DNA of 57,841 bases from the NCBI GenBank assembly GCA_949155365.1, contig CASCUT010000004.1, positions 1 to 57,841 on the forward strand. Direction: 5' to 3'. Shown here one piece after another: positions 8,529-16,810 of the stretch. Numbering within the stretch: position 1 is the stretch's first letter; every line of letters starts with the position of its first letter. The notes beneath the pieces were generated by a model. That model did no database searches. It saw nothing but the letters and a program-made list of their open reading frames with translations, and was not told the origin of the DNA. Made by a program: the position numbers and the translations under genes. Origin of the DNA: an uncultured Clostridia bacterium. Lineage in GTDB: Bacteria; Bacillota; Clostridia; TANB77; CAG-508.

Positions 8529-8597
8529 GAAAATAAAAAAACTTACTATATAATAAGGACATATCAAAAAGAAATTGTTGGGGGAGGAAACAAAACA

Positions 8598-10724
8598 ATG
8601 AAGGTAATAAAAAGAGATGGAAGAGCAGTAGACTATAACAGAGAGAAAATAGAAACTGCCATTGAAAAAGCAAACAAAGAAGTAAAAGGAAAAGAAAGAA
8701 TCACAAAGGAAGAAATCAAAGAAATCACAGAATACATCGAAGAACTTGATAAAAAAAGAATCTTAGTAGAAGATGTACAAGATATCATCGAACAACAATT
8801 AATGGACAGAAAAAAATTTGAACTAGCTAAACGATATATGATATATCGATACACAAGAGCACTAGTAAGAAAACAAAACACAACAGACGAATCAATCTTA
8901 GGACTAATTAAAAACCAAAACAAAGAATTACTAGAAGAAAACTCCAATAAAAATGCAGTATTAGCCTCTACACAAAGAGACTACATAGCAGGAGAAGTAT
9001 CCAAAGATTTAACAAAAAGAATTTTATTACCAGAAAAAATTACAAAAGCACACGAAGAAGGAATTTTCCACTTCCACGATATGGACTATTTCTTACAACC
9101 AATCTTTAACTGCTGTTTAATCAACATAGGAGACATGCTAGACAATGGAACCGTAATGAATGGAAAACTAATCGAATCACCAAAAAGTTTCCAAGTAGCT
9201 TGCACTGTTATGACACAAGTAATAGCAGCAGTAGCATCCAACCAATATGGTGGACAATCTGTAGATGTTAGCCATTTAGGAAAATATGTAAGAAGAAGCT
9301 ACGAAAAATTCAAAAAAGAAATCGAAAAAGAATTCGGAAAAGAACTATCCGAAGAAATGATAGAAAAACTAGCAAACCAAAGACTAAGAAAAGAAGTAGC
9401 AAGTGGAGTACAAACCATCCAATACCAAATTAACACCCTAATGACCACAAACGGACAATCCCCATTTGTTACCCTATTCCTAAACCTAAAAAAAGATGAC
9501 CCATACATCAAAGAAAACGCAATGGTAATTGAAGAAATTATCAAACAACGATACGAAGGAATCAAAAACGAAAAAGGAGTGTATGTTACACCAGCATTCC
9601 CAAAACTAATCTATGTACTAGACGAACATAACTGTCTAAAAGGTGGAGAATACGACTATCTAACCAAACTAGCAGTAAAATGTTCTTCCAAAAGATTATA
9701 TCCAGACTATATCTCTGCCAAAAAAATGCGTGAAAACTATGAAGGAAACGTATTTAGCCCAATGGGATGTAGAAGTTTCCTATCACCATGGAAAGACGAA
9801 AACGGAGAATACAAATTCGAAGGAAGATTCAATCAAGGTGTTGTAAGTATCAACCTTCCACAAATTGGTATCATAGCAGATGGAGACGAAGAAAAATTCT
9901 GGAAACTATTCGACGAAAGACTAGAACTATGCAAAGAAGCATTAATGTGTAGACACTATTCACTACTTGGAACCTTAAGCAACACCAGCCCAATCCACTG
10001 GAGATATGGTGCTATTGCACGTATGGAACCAGGGGAAAAAATAGACAAACTATTAAAAGATGGTTACTCAACCATATCTTTAGGATACATTGGAATTTAT
10101 GAACTAACCAAGCTAATGAAAGGGGTATCACATACCACAGAAGAAGGACATGAATTTGCAATCCGTGTCATGAAACATCTAAAAGAAACCACAGACAAAT
10201 GGAAACAAGAAACAGGCATTGGCTTTGGACTATATGGAACACCAGCAGAAAGCTTATGTTACAGATTTGCTAGAATAGACAAAGAAAAATATGGAGAAAT
10301 CAAAGATATTACAGACAAAGGGTATTATACAAACTCTTACCATGTAGACGTAAGAGAAGACATCGATGCCTTCCAAAAACTAACCTTTGAAAGTGAATTC
10401 CAAGAATTATCCTCAGGAGGAGCTATTTCTTATATCGAAATACCAAACATGAGACACAATTTAAAAGCACTAGAAGACCTAGTAAAATTCATTTACGACA
10501 ACATTCAATACGCAGAATTCAATACCAAATCCGACTACTGCCACGTATGTGGATATGACGGAGAAATCACCATCAACGACAACCTAGAATGGGAATGCCC
10601 AAACTGTGGAAACAAAGACAAAAACAAAATGAACGTAACAAGACGAACCTGTGGCTACCTAGGAGAAAACTTCTGGAACGAAGGAAAAACAAAAGAAATC
10701 AAATCAAGAGTACTACATTTATAA
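8598..10724 (+). CDS. nrdD: anaerobic (class III) ribonucleoside-triphosphate reductase
   Basis: A 708-aa glycyl-radical enzyme that reduces NTPs to dNTPs without oxygen. The ATP-cone domain occupies about residues 1-90 (MKVIKRDGRAVDYNREKIETAIEKA), followed by the ten-stranded barrel core. A C-terminal zinc site has C648, C651, C667 and C670. The radical loop is RTCGYLG with Gly686. The length is normal. The RBS is GGGGGAGG with ATG at 8598. It is followed by nrdG 47 bp downstream. It needs NrdG to install its radical. Regulation by the divergent Crp/Fnr gene is plausible. Confidence 0.97.
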   Translation: MKVIKRDGRAVDYNREKIETAIEKANKEVKGKERITKEEIKEITEYIEELDKKRILVEDVQDIIEQQLMDRKKFELAKRYMIYRYTRALVRKQNTTDESILGLIKNQNKELLEENSNKNAVLASTQRDYIAGEVSKDLTKRILLPEKITKAHEEGIFHFHDMDYFLQPIFNCCLINIGDMLDNGTVMNGKLIESPKSFQVACTVMTQVIAAVASNQYGGQSVDVSHLGKYVRRSYEKFKKEIEKEFGKELSEEMIEKLANQRLRKEVASGVQTIQYQINTLMTTNGQSPFVTLFLNLKKDDPYIKENAMVIEEIIKQRYEGIKNEKGVYVTPAFPKLIYVLDEHNCLKGGEYDYLTKLAVKCSSKRLYPDYISAKKMRENYEGNVFSPMGCRSFLSPWKDENGEYKFEGRFNQGVVSINLPQIGIIADGDEEKFWKLFDERLELCKEALMCRHYSLLGTLSNTSPIHWRYGAIARMEPGEKIDKLLKDGYSTISLGYIGIYELTKLMKGVSHTTEEGHEFAIRVMKHLKETTDKWKQETGIGFGLYGTPAESLCYRFARIDKEKYGEIKDITDKGYYTNSYHVDVREDIDAFQKLTFESEFQELSSGGAISYIEIPNMRHNLKALEDLVKFIYDNIQYAEFNTKSDYCHVCGYDGEITINDNLEWECPNCGNKDKNKMNVTRRTCGYLGENFWNEGKTKEIKSRVLHL

Positions 10725-10771
10725 AGGGACGTTGGAAGAGCCAGTTATCAAAGGCTAAAAAGGAGGCAAAT

Positions 10772-11305
10772 ATGAAATATGCAAAAATAAAAAATTGTGA
10801 CGTAGCAAATGGACCAGGAGTAAGAGTATCTTTATTTGTAAGCGGATGCAATCATCACTGTAAAAATTGTTTTAATCGAGAAGCTTGGGACTTTGGTTAT
10901 GGCAATGATTTCACAGAACAACAAGAACAAGAAATTATCGATGATTTAAAACCAGACTATATTACAGGATTGAGTCTTTTAGGAGGAGAACCTTTTGAAA
11001 AAGAAAATCAAAAAGGACTAGTACCACTAGTAAAAAAAGTAAAAGAAGCATATCCAGATAAAAAAATATGGTGTTACACAGGTTTTACCTTTGACAAACA
11101 AATACTAGGTAAAATGATAGAAGAAGAGCATACTGAAACAACAAAAGAAATGTTAGAAAATATTGATTACATTGTAGACGGAAAATTTGTAGAAGAATTA
11201 AAAGACCCAAACTTAAGATTTAGAGGATCTAGTAACCAAAGAATTATCGATGTAAAGAAAAGTTTATCACAAAAAGAAGTTGTTCTGTGGAATGACCAAA
11301 ATTAA
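10772..11305 (+). CDS. nrdG: anaerobic ribonucleotide reductase-activating protein
   Basis: A 177-aa radical SAM activase that generates the Gly radical on NrdD. The cluster motif CNHHCKNC (C26, C30, C33, CX3CX2C) is present, with the GGE-like SLLGGEPF for SAM binding. I start it at ATG 10772, eight bases after AAAGGAGG. A longer frame reaches back into nrdD (61 extra codons, basic, out of frame with nrdD) but has no RBS and is not family sequence. It is co-transcribed with nrdD and followed by a terminator. Confidence 0.95.
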   Translation: MKYAKIKNCDVANGPGVRVSLFVSGCNHHCKNCFNREAWDFGYGNDFTEQQEQEIIDDLKPDYITGLSLLGGEPFEKENQKGLVPLVKKVKEAYPDKKIWCYTGFTFDKQILGKMIEEEHTETTKEMLENIDYIVDGKFVEELKDPNLRFRGSSNQRIIDVKKSLSQKEVVLWNDQN

Positions 11306-11329
11306 TAAAAGGAACAGGAAAAACTTCCT

Positions 11330-11372
11330 TACAAAAAAATGAGTGAGAAAATCACTCATTTTTTTGTAAGTT
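11330..11372 (+). terminator. terminator of nrdDG
   Basis: AAAAAAATGAGTGA, loop GAAAA, TCACTCATTTTTTT. A long perfect stem with flanking A and T tracts. Confidence 0.9.
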
Positions 11373-11450
11373 TAAAGGAACCTACCAATATAGATAAAAG
11401 TACTAAACAATATAAAAATGATAAGGTATAGATATACCATTAGCAACACA

Positions 11451-11675
11451 ATTTACATTCTACTATATTTAAGTTAATACGCTTCTGTTCATATTTGATG
11501 ATGTCCCAGTAAGGATTTACATTCTACTATATTTAGATTGATATTTACCATAACATCTAACTTAAGTGTTTTGTTACTAGTATTTACATTCCATAATATT
11601 TAAATTAATACAAAAAGCATTCGTCCATAGCAAACAAATATTACATTTTTATTTTACTACATTTAGAATAAAAGT
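11451..11675. CRISPR. degenerate CRISPR-like array, 3-4 repeats
   Basis: Three 30-nt repeats start at 11451, 11515 and 11582 and share ATTTACATTC followed by an AT-rich ATTTAAGTTAATAC-like end. Repeat 1 differs from repeats 2 and 3 at a handful of positions. Intervening unique segments are 34 and 37 nt, and a further decayed copy lies at about 11639-11675. Period and repeat length fit a type I-B array. The complement (ending GAATGTAAAT) resembles clostridial I-B repeats such as those of C. difficile. No cas genes are in the window, so this is an orphan relic. The rest of the 11373-11875 gap shows no gene. Confidence 0.6.
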
Positions 11676-11875
11676 ATTTCGTAGGTTGAATGTGATTTAT
11701 GAGTCAAAATCATTTACAACATACTTAGTATATCATAGGATAAAAAAGTTGCCCATGCAAAATACTAAAAACTTTGAAATTATTGAAATAAGACATATAT
11801 AGTACTATTATTAAACAAAAAATAAAAAAAGAAAAACTAAAATTTTCTTTTTTTATTGAAAATGAAAAACTACTA

Positions 11876-11905
11876 TTGACAAAAAATGGTCTTTTAAGAT
11901 ATAAT
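11876..11905 (+). promoter_or_regulatory. promoter of rpsU-yqeY
   Basis: TTGACA at 11876-11881, an 18-bp spacer, and TATAAT at 11900-11905. The leader transcript carries a perfect hairpin at 11913-11936 (ATGTAAGG/CCTTACAT), then the rpsU RBS GGAAGGAGGGG. Confidence 0.8.
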
Positions 11906-11983
11906 ACGTAACATGTAAGGAAACAAATCCTTACATATCCCACACAAAAAAAGTGTAGTTACCGGAAGGAGGGGAATATTAAA

Positions 11984-12154
11984 ATGTCAGAGATTAAAGT
12001 AAATAATGGAAATATAGAAGACGCCTTAAAAAGATTTAAAAGACAATGCGCAAGAAATGGCGTATTACAAGAGGTACGCAAAAGAGAACATTATGAAAAA
12101 CCAAGCGTAAAGAGAAAGAAAAAATCAGAGGCAGCAAGAAAAAGAAAATTTTAA
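11984..12154 (+). CDS. rpsU: 30S ribosomal protein S21
   Basis: A 56-aa basic protein starting [20 protein letters not shown], with the conserved [25 protein letters not shown] segment split across its middle, and a Lys/Arg-rich tail ending ARKRKF. It is a typical Firmicute S21 and binds the small ribosomal subunit near the anti-Shine-Dalgarno region. The RBS is a near-perfect GGAAGGAGGGG. It is followed by yqeY, as is common in Firmicutes. Confidence 0.95.
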   Translation: MSEIKVNNGNIEDALKRFKRQCARNGVLQEVRKREHYEKPSVKRKKKSEAARKRKF

Positions 12155-12159
12155 ATTAG

Positions 12160-12305
12160 AAATTAGAGGTTGGAAGTTAGACGTTGAAAAAACGATAATT
12201 TTCAACCTTTTTAATTAAAATTAAATTAGAAATTGAAAGTTAGAACTAGGAAAACAGTAGCATTCTTTGAGAAATCGCTTAACTTTCAACTTCTAACATT
12301 CCATA
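12160..12305. repeat. intergenic palindromic sequence between rpsU and yqeY
   Basis: This stretch holds a small terminator-like hairpin (GTTGAAAA/ATTTTCAAC then CTTTTT, 12183-12212). It also holds a larger inverted repeat with arms TTAGAAATTGAAAGTT and AACTTTCAACTTCTAA around a loop of about 50 nt. The same words (GAGGTTGG, GAAGTTAG) recur in the palindrome at 14444-14515, so these look like copies of one intergenic family. Confidence 0.5.
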
Positions 12306-12318
12306 AGGAGGAATCAAT

Positions 12319-12759
12319 ATGTTAAAAGAAAAATTATTAGAAGACATGAAAAATGCAATGAAAGAAAAAAACACCATTCGAAAAAATGTAATACAAATGG
12401 TAAGAGCAGGAATCCTACAAGTCGAAAAAGATAAACAAATAGAACTAAACGAAGACCAAATCTTAGAAATCATTGCCAAAGAATCCAAAAAAAGAAAAGA
12501 CGCCTTAGCAGATTACGAAAAAAGTGGAAGAGAAGACCTAATCTCCGAAATCAAACAAGAAATCGAAATCTTATCAGAATACCTACCAAAACCACTAAGC
12601 AGAGAAGAAATCGAAAAAATCGTAGAAGAAGTAATAGCAAGCACAGGAGCAACTTCTATGAAAGACATGGGAATAGTAATGAAAGAAGCAAAAGCCAAAA
12701 TAGGCCCAGCATCCGATGGAAAAACCATCAACGAAATCGTAAAAGAAAAACTAAACTAA
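12319..12759 (+). CDS. yqeY: GatB/YqeY domain protein
   Basis: A 146-aa protein of the YqeY family (MLKEKLLEDMKNAMKEKNTIRKNVIQMVRAGI and, near the end, MGIVMKEAKAKIGPASDGKTINEIVKEKL). The fold is the all-helical tail domain shared with GatB, which contacts tRNA in amidotransferases. The free-standing protein has no firmly established function. Length is normal, and the RBS is AAGGAGGAA. It sits downstream of rpsU, as expected, and ends at a terminator. Confidence 0.92.
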   Translation: MLKEKLLEDMKNAMKEKNTIRKNVIQMVRAGILQVEKDKQIELNEDQILEIIAKESKKRKDALADYEKSGREDLISEIKQEIEILSEYLPKPLSREEIEKIVEEVIASTGATSMKDMGIVMKEAKAKIGPASDGKTINEIVKEKLN

Positions 12760-12760
12760 A

Positions 12761-12792
12761 AAATAAAGCGAGGCATCTCGTTTTATTTTTTT
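12761..12792 (+). terminator. terminator of rpsU-yqeY
   Basis: ATAAAGCGAG, loop GCAT, CTCGTTTTAT then a T run, right after the yqeY stop. Confidence 0.85.
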
Positions 12793-12857
12793 ACAACAAA
12801 ACAGAAAAAAAGAAAAACAGAAAAACAGAAAAATGCAAAACACAAACCAGTAGAGTA

Positions 12858-13048
12858 GTTCAAAAGAGAAGGAAACAATAAATTTATGAAATGACGAATG
12901 TGCCGTGGAGTAGTCGTATCAATTCTTAAAAATAAGCAAATGAGGAAGCGGTTGTACCGAGAGGCTCGTTTGCTTATTTTTTAGAAGTGATAGACTACGT
13001 AGCAAGCCGAGGAATGGAATAAATTTATTGTTTCCTTCTCTTTTGAAC
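12858..13048. repeat. 191-bp element with perfect 30-bp terminal inverted repeats
   Basis: The arm at 12858-12887 (begins GTTCAAAAGAGAAGG) is the exact reverse complement of 13019-13048. Inside are further nested arms: GTAGTCGTATCA against TGATAGACTAC, and AAAAATAAGCAAATGAG against CTCGTTTGCTTATTTTTT. The whole element could fold into one long multi-part hairpin. No ORF is present. It may be a MITE or a structured RNA. No clear target-site duplication is visible. Confidence 0.75.
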
Positions 13049-13113
13049 GGTTCATTTAACACAAACCAAAACAACAAAAACCAAAACAACAAAAACAAAA
13101 ATACAATAAAACC

Positions 13114-13143
13114 TTGTATATTTTTTCCATTCTGTATTATAAT
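13114..13143 (+). promoter_or_regulatory. promoter of the M16 peptidase pair
   Basis: TTGTAT at 13114-13119, an 18-bp spacer, and TATAAT at 13138-13143, with the ATG at 13178. Confidence 0.65.
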
Positions 13144-13177
13144 ACTAAAAGAAAAATAAAAAAATAGGAGAAAGAAA

Positions 13178-14443
13178 ATGAAAAATCAAAAAACACAAAT
13201 AAAAAAAGGAATCACATTTCACAAAATAGAAACCAACAAATTTAAAACAAACTTATTTGCCATTTTCCTAACACTACCCTTAACTCGCGAAACTGTAACA
13301 AAAAACGCTCTAATAACAGCCATCCTAAGAAGAGGAACCGCTAAATTACCATCCCAAGAGCAAATCAGCAAAACACTAGAAGAAATGTATGGAGCAGGTT
13401 TTGACTGTGGAATAGAAAAAACAGGAGACTACCATACCATAAAGTTCTACTTAGAAGCAATCGAAGACCAATACTTACCACAAAAAGAAGAACTAACCAA
13501 ACAAGCAATGAAACTATTACTAGAAATTGCATTTCACCCATACGTAGAAAATGGAGCATTCAAAGAAGAATACGTAAAACAAGAAAAAGAAAACCTAAAA
13601 CAAATCATAGAAGGAAAAATAGATAACAAAGGAAGCTACGCCTTAGAACGTTGCATAGAAGAAATGTATAAAAACAAACCATATGGACTATACAAATACG
13701 GTTATATAGAAGACCTAGAACAAATAAGTAATACAGAACTATACCAATACTACTTACAAATGCTACAAACTTGTAAAATAGACATCTTTGCCTCAGGAGC
13801 ATCCCAAGAAAGCATAGAAAAAACAATAAAAGAAGATGAAAACATCCAAAAATTAAAAGAAAGAAACATCGAACTAAAACCAGAAGAAAAGAACGAAATC
13901 AAGCAACAACCAAACCAAGTAACCGACAGTATGGAAGTAACACAAGGAAAACTAGTTCTTGGACTAGACATCGACTTAGACAAAAAAGAAAACCTAAGTT
14001 ATATTACCATGGTCTACAATACAATTTTAGGAGTAGGAGCAAACTCAAAACTATTCCAAAACGTAAGAGAAAAAGCAAGCCTTGCCTATACCTGTGGTTC
14101 AAATTACATCAAAAGAAAACAAATTATTCTAATAAGAGCAGGAATTGAAATTCAAAACTACGAAAAAGCAGTAGACATCATTCAAAAACAACTAGAAGAA
14201 ATAAAACAAGGTAAGTTTAACGAAGAAGACATACAAAGTGCCAAAAACTTAATTTACGCAACAATCAACAACATAGAAGAAGAACAAGACACAGAAATAA
14301 GCTACTACTTTGGTCAAGAACTAGCACAAAACAATGTAACCGTACAAGAATATAAACAAAAAGTAGAACAAGTAAGCAAAGAACAAATCATAGAAATAGC
14401 AAATGCAATAAAAATAAATACAATTTACTTTTTGAAAGATTAA
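13178..14443 (+). CDS. M16-family peptidase homologue, apparently inactive subunit
   Basis: A 421-aa protein of the insulinase (M16) fold, like B. subtilis YmfF. The region where the active subunit carries HXXEH reads ILRRGTAKLPSQEQISKTLEEMYG, with no zinc-binding histidines, so it is predicted to be the non-catalytic half. The C-terminal M16 domain (SKLFQNVREKASLAYTCGS) is conserved. The RBS is ATAGGAGAAAG. It is paired with the zinc-bearing paralogue 90 bp downstream, as in the YmfF/YmfH pairs of Firmicutes. It presumably acts as a heterodimer on peptides. Confidence 0.87.
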   Translation: MKNQKTQIKKGITFHKIETNKFKTNLFAIFLTLPLTRETVTKNALITAILRRGTAKLPSQEQISKTLEEMYGAGFDCGIEKTGDYHTIKFYLEAIEDQYLPQKEELTKQAMKLLLEIAFHPYVENGAFKEEYVKQEKENLKQIIEGKIDNKGSYALERCIEEMYKNKPYGLYKYGYIEDLEQISNTELYQYYLQMLQTCKIDIFASGASQESIEKTIKEDENIQKLKERNIELKPEEKNEIKQQPNQVTDSMEVTQGKLVLGLDIDLDKKENLSYITMVYNTILGVGANSKLFQNVREKASLAYTCGSNYIKRKQIILIRAGIEIQNYEKAVDIIQKQLEEIKQGKFNEEDIQSAKNLIYATINNIEEEQDTEISYYFGQELAQNNVTVQEYKQKVEQVSKEQIIEIANAIKINTIYFLKD

Positions 14444-14515
14444 AATGGAAGTAAGAAGTTGGAAATCAGGGTAGTTCTTCAAAAAACTACTTAAAATCCA
14501 ACCTCTAACCTCCAT
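14444..14515. repeat. long intergenic palindrome
   Basis: Arms of about 31 nt (ATGGAAGTAAGAAGTTGGA... and ...TCCAACCTCTAACCTCCAT) pair almost throughout around a short A-rich loop. The sequence occupies nearly the whole gap between the two M16 genes and shares words with 12160-12305. It lacks a downstream T run, so it is more likely a repeat or processing hairpin than a strong terminator. Confidence 0.6.
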
Positions 14516-14533
14516 CCAAAAAAGGAGAAAAAC

Positions 14534-15802
14534 ATGAAAGTCATAGAAAGTTTAAAAATAAAAGAAAAAGTATATACAGAAAAATTAGAAAATGGACTAA
14601 CTATTATGCTAGTACCAAAACATACAACCAACAAACATTATGTAATATGGGGAACCCATTTTGGTTCTATAGATAATCACTTCATTATGCCAGAAACAAA
14701 AGAAGAAGTATATGTACCAGATGGAGTTGCTCACTTCCTAGAACACAAAATGTTTGAACAAGAAAGTGGAAAAAATAGTTTAGACACCTTAATGGCATTA
14801 GGAGTAGATGCCAATGCATACACCACCAATAACCATACAGCCTACTTATTCGAAACCACAGACCACTTCATGGAAGCACTAGATGAACTAATGGACTATG
14901 TACAACATCCATATTTCACCGATGAAAACGTAGAAAAAGAAAAAGGAATCATTGGCCAAGAAATAGGAATGTATGATGATGACCCAGGCTGGAGACTTTA
15001 CATGAATGCATTAGACTGTCTATATCGAGAAAACGCAATAAAAATTGATATTGCAGGAACCGTAGAATCCATTAGCAAAATAGACAAAGACGTATTATAC
15101 AAATGCTATCATACCTTTTACCATCCATCCAATATGGTAATGGTAGTATGCGGAAACTTTGAACCAGAAGAAATGTTAGCAGAAATCAAAAAACGATTAA
15201 TCGAAAAACCAAAACAAGGCGATATCAAAAGAATTTACCCTGGCAAAGAAGAAGACATCCATAAACCATATCAAGAAGAAGCCATGGAAGTTAGCCAACC
15301 AGTATATATGATAGGATTTAAAGATAAACCAGAAGAAAAAAACAAAGTACAAAAACACATCGCTATCGAAATTCTAATGAACATGTTAATTGGAAAAAGC
15401 TCACCTCTATACCAAAGACTATATCAAGAAGGAATATTACTTTCCCAACCAGATTTAGACTATGAATTTACAGACAACTATGCCCATGTATTACTATGTG
15501 GACAATCCAAAAATCCAAAGAAAATCCAAGAAGAATTATTAAAAGAAATTCAAAAACAAAAAGAACAATTTGACGAAGAACATTTTGAAAGGATGAAAAA
15601 GAAAGTATATGGTGACTATGTCGTAGAATATAACAACATATCAGACATTGCTAGAATGTTATTATCCGATTATTTCAAAGGAATCCATTCTTTTGACTAT
15701 ATCGAACAATTTCAAACAGTAAACCTATCCTATACCAAAGAAATATTGCAAGAAGTTTTTGACGAAAAAAAATGTATTCTGTCAGTCATAAAAACAAAAT
15801 AA
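14534..15802 (+). CDS. M16-family zinc peptidase, catalytic subunit
   Basis: A 422-aa insulinase-family peptidase, YmfH-like. The inverted zinc motif HFLEH (H67, E70, H71) is intact, with a downstream acidic stretch (KGIIGQEIGMYDDDP) supplying the third ligand. The C-terminal non-catalytic M16 domain follows (SPLYQRLYQEGILLSQPD). The RBS is AAAGGAG with ATG 14534. It forms an operon with the inactive paralogue. The substrate is unknown. Confidence 0.92.
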   Translation: MKVIESLKIKEKVYTEKLENGLTIMLVPKHTTNKHYVIWGTHFGSIDNHFIMPETKEEVYVPDGVAHFLEHKMFEQESGKNSLDTLMALGVDANAYTTNNHTAYLFETTDHFMEALDELMDYVQHPYFTDENVEKEKGIIGQEIGMYDDDPGWRLYMNALDCLYRENAIKIDIAGTVESISKIDKDVLYKCYHTFYHPSNMVMVVCGNFEPEEMLAEIKKRLIEKPKQGDIKRIYPGKEEDIHKPYQEEAMEVSQPVYMIGFKDKPEEKNKVQKHIAIEILMNMLIGKSSPLYQRLYQEGILLSQPDLDYEFTDNYAHVLLCGQSKNPKKIQEELLKEIQKQKEQFDEEHFERMKKKVYGDYVVEYNNISDIARMLLSDYFKGIHSFDYIEQFQTVNLSYTKEILQEVFDEKKCILSVIKTK

Positions 15803-15859
15803 AAAATAATGTCGAAAAATAGAAGAAAACATAAAAAAATGACGTACGAAAGTTGTCTA

Positions 15860-15887
15860 AAATGCCTAAAAATAGGCATTTTTTTAT
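15860..15887 (+). terminator. terminator after the M16 pair
   Basis: AATGCCTA, loop AAA, TAGGCATT followed by a T run. Confidence 0.85.
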
Positions 15888-15959
15888 TGACTAAAATGTA
15901 AAAATATGGTACTTTATATGTAATACAAAAGAAAAAGAGAAGAAAAAAGGAGGGGTTAT

Positions 15960-16136
15960 ATGTTAAATGATGAAATTTGTAAACTAAGAGAAAAATTAAA
16001 TGAAAGTATTATCACAGGGCAAGACTACAAAATAACCTATAAACTCAGCATAGAATTAGATGAGCTAATAGCAGAGTATTACAGAAGAAAGAAAAACATA
16101 GAAAACCCAAAAGCAAAAACCATTCATACAGTTTAA
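15960..16136 (+). CDS. Spo0E-like aspartyl-phosphate phosphatase
   Basis: A 58-aa helical hairpin protein. It has the family pattern of an N-terminal LREKLNESI helix, a short turn, and a second helix with the signature S-x-E-L-D (SIELDELIAEYYRRK). Spo0E proteins dephosphorylate the sporulation master regulator Spo0A~P, so the gene suggests a sporulation-type phosphorelay in this organism. Start ATG 15960 follows AAAGGAGGGG. It is monocistronic between two terminators. A family call from so short a protein rests mainly on the SxxLD motif. Confidence 0.8.
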   Translation: MLNDEICKLREKLNESIITGQDYKITYKLSIELDELIAEYYRRKKNIENPKAKTIHTV

Positions 16137-16143
16137 TAAAATT

Positions 16144-16178
16144 AAAAATCTTATTATTTTAATAGTAAGATTTTTTTC
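16144..16178 (+). terminator. terminator after the spo0E-like gene
   Basis: AAATCTTATTATT pairs with AATAGTAAGATTT, followed by a T run. The rest of 16180-16365 is AT-rich with no gene. Confidence 0.8.
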
Positions 16179-16365
16179 ATTTTCTCTAAAAATGAGGTGT
16201 TTTGATTAAAATAACATGTCTCTAAATAAAAAATAGACTTTATGGGAAATCTGTGAAGCAGAGATATATCGTCTTAAAAGAAATAGATTTTAGTAGGAAG
16301 TTAATAAATAAGATACTTAAGATTAAATAATAAAAGAATAAATTTTTTTGAGCAATCTAAAAAAG

Positions 16366-16394
16366 TTGAAAAAAAAGAAAAAATAGAGTATAAT
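16366..16394 (+). promoter_or_regulatory. promoter of the T4SS-like operon
   Basis: TTGAAA at 16366-16371, a 17-bp spacer, and TATAAT at 16389-16394. It is about 40 bp before the first pilin-like gene. Confidence 0.75.
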
Positions 16395-16432
16395 AGAAAA
16401 TAGAAGAAAGAGAAAAGAAATGGGGGAGAAAA

Positions 16433-16789
16433 ATGAAGTCAAAAAAAGTAGTAAAAATAGTAACCATTGTAATAATGCTTTTACTTATCTTAAATACGAT
16501 GAGTTTTGCCAAAATAGAAACGGAGGTATATAAACCAAGTGAGTTAACAACAGCAGATTACGATGAGGCATTTAAATTAGGAGGCATTTTAGTATCTGGT
16601 CTTCAAATAGTAGGAACCGTTATTGCGATTGCAGGAATTATGATAATGGGAGTTAAATATATGATTGGAAGTATAGAACAAAAAGCACAATATAAGAAAA
16701 CACTAATTCCATATATTATTGGTTGTATCTTTATTTTTACCATTTCCAATATTGTTTCTCTTATCTATAACCTAGCAACACAACTATAA
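16433..16789 (+). CDS. TrbC/VirB2-like pilin-type protein 1
   Basis: 118 aa. A Sec signal peptide (residues 1-25, ending SFA) is followed by a short polar region and two hydrophobic helices joined by the loop GVKYMIGSIEQKAQYKKTLIPY, which is shared with the next two genes. This arrangement fits VirB2/TrbC pilins of type IV secretion systems. It is the first gene of the operon, with RBS GGGGGAG. Three paralogues in a row suggest a mixed fibre or channel component. Confidence 0.75.
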   Translation: MKSKKVVKIVTIVIMLLLILNTMSFAKIETEVYKPSELTTADYDEAFKLGGILVSGLQIVGTVIAIAGIMIMGVKYMIGSIEQKAQYKKTLIPYIIGCIFIFTISNIVSLIYNLATQL

Positions 16790-16810
16790 AATAATAGAAG
16801 GAGTGATTAT

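Noticed and set aside
8401..8597. NrdR boxes upstream of nrdD
   Set aside because: The palindrome present (TGTTGC/GCAACA) does not fit the ACACWATATATWGTGT pattern, and no paired boxes are seen.
10589..10771. N-terminal extension of NrdG reaching into nrdD
   Set aside because: It lacks an RBS, reads nrdD's zinc-finger region in another frame, and NrdG proteins start at MKYAKI-like sequence.
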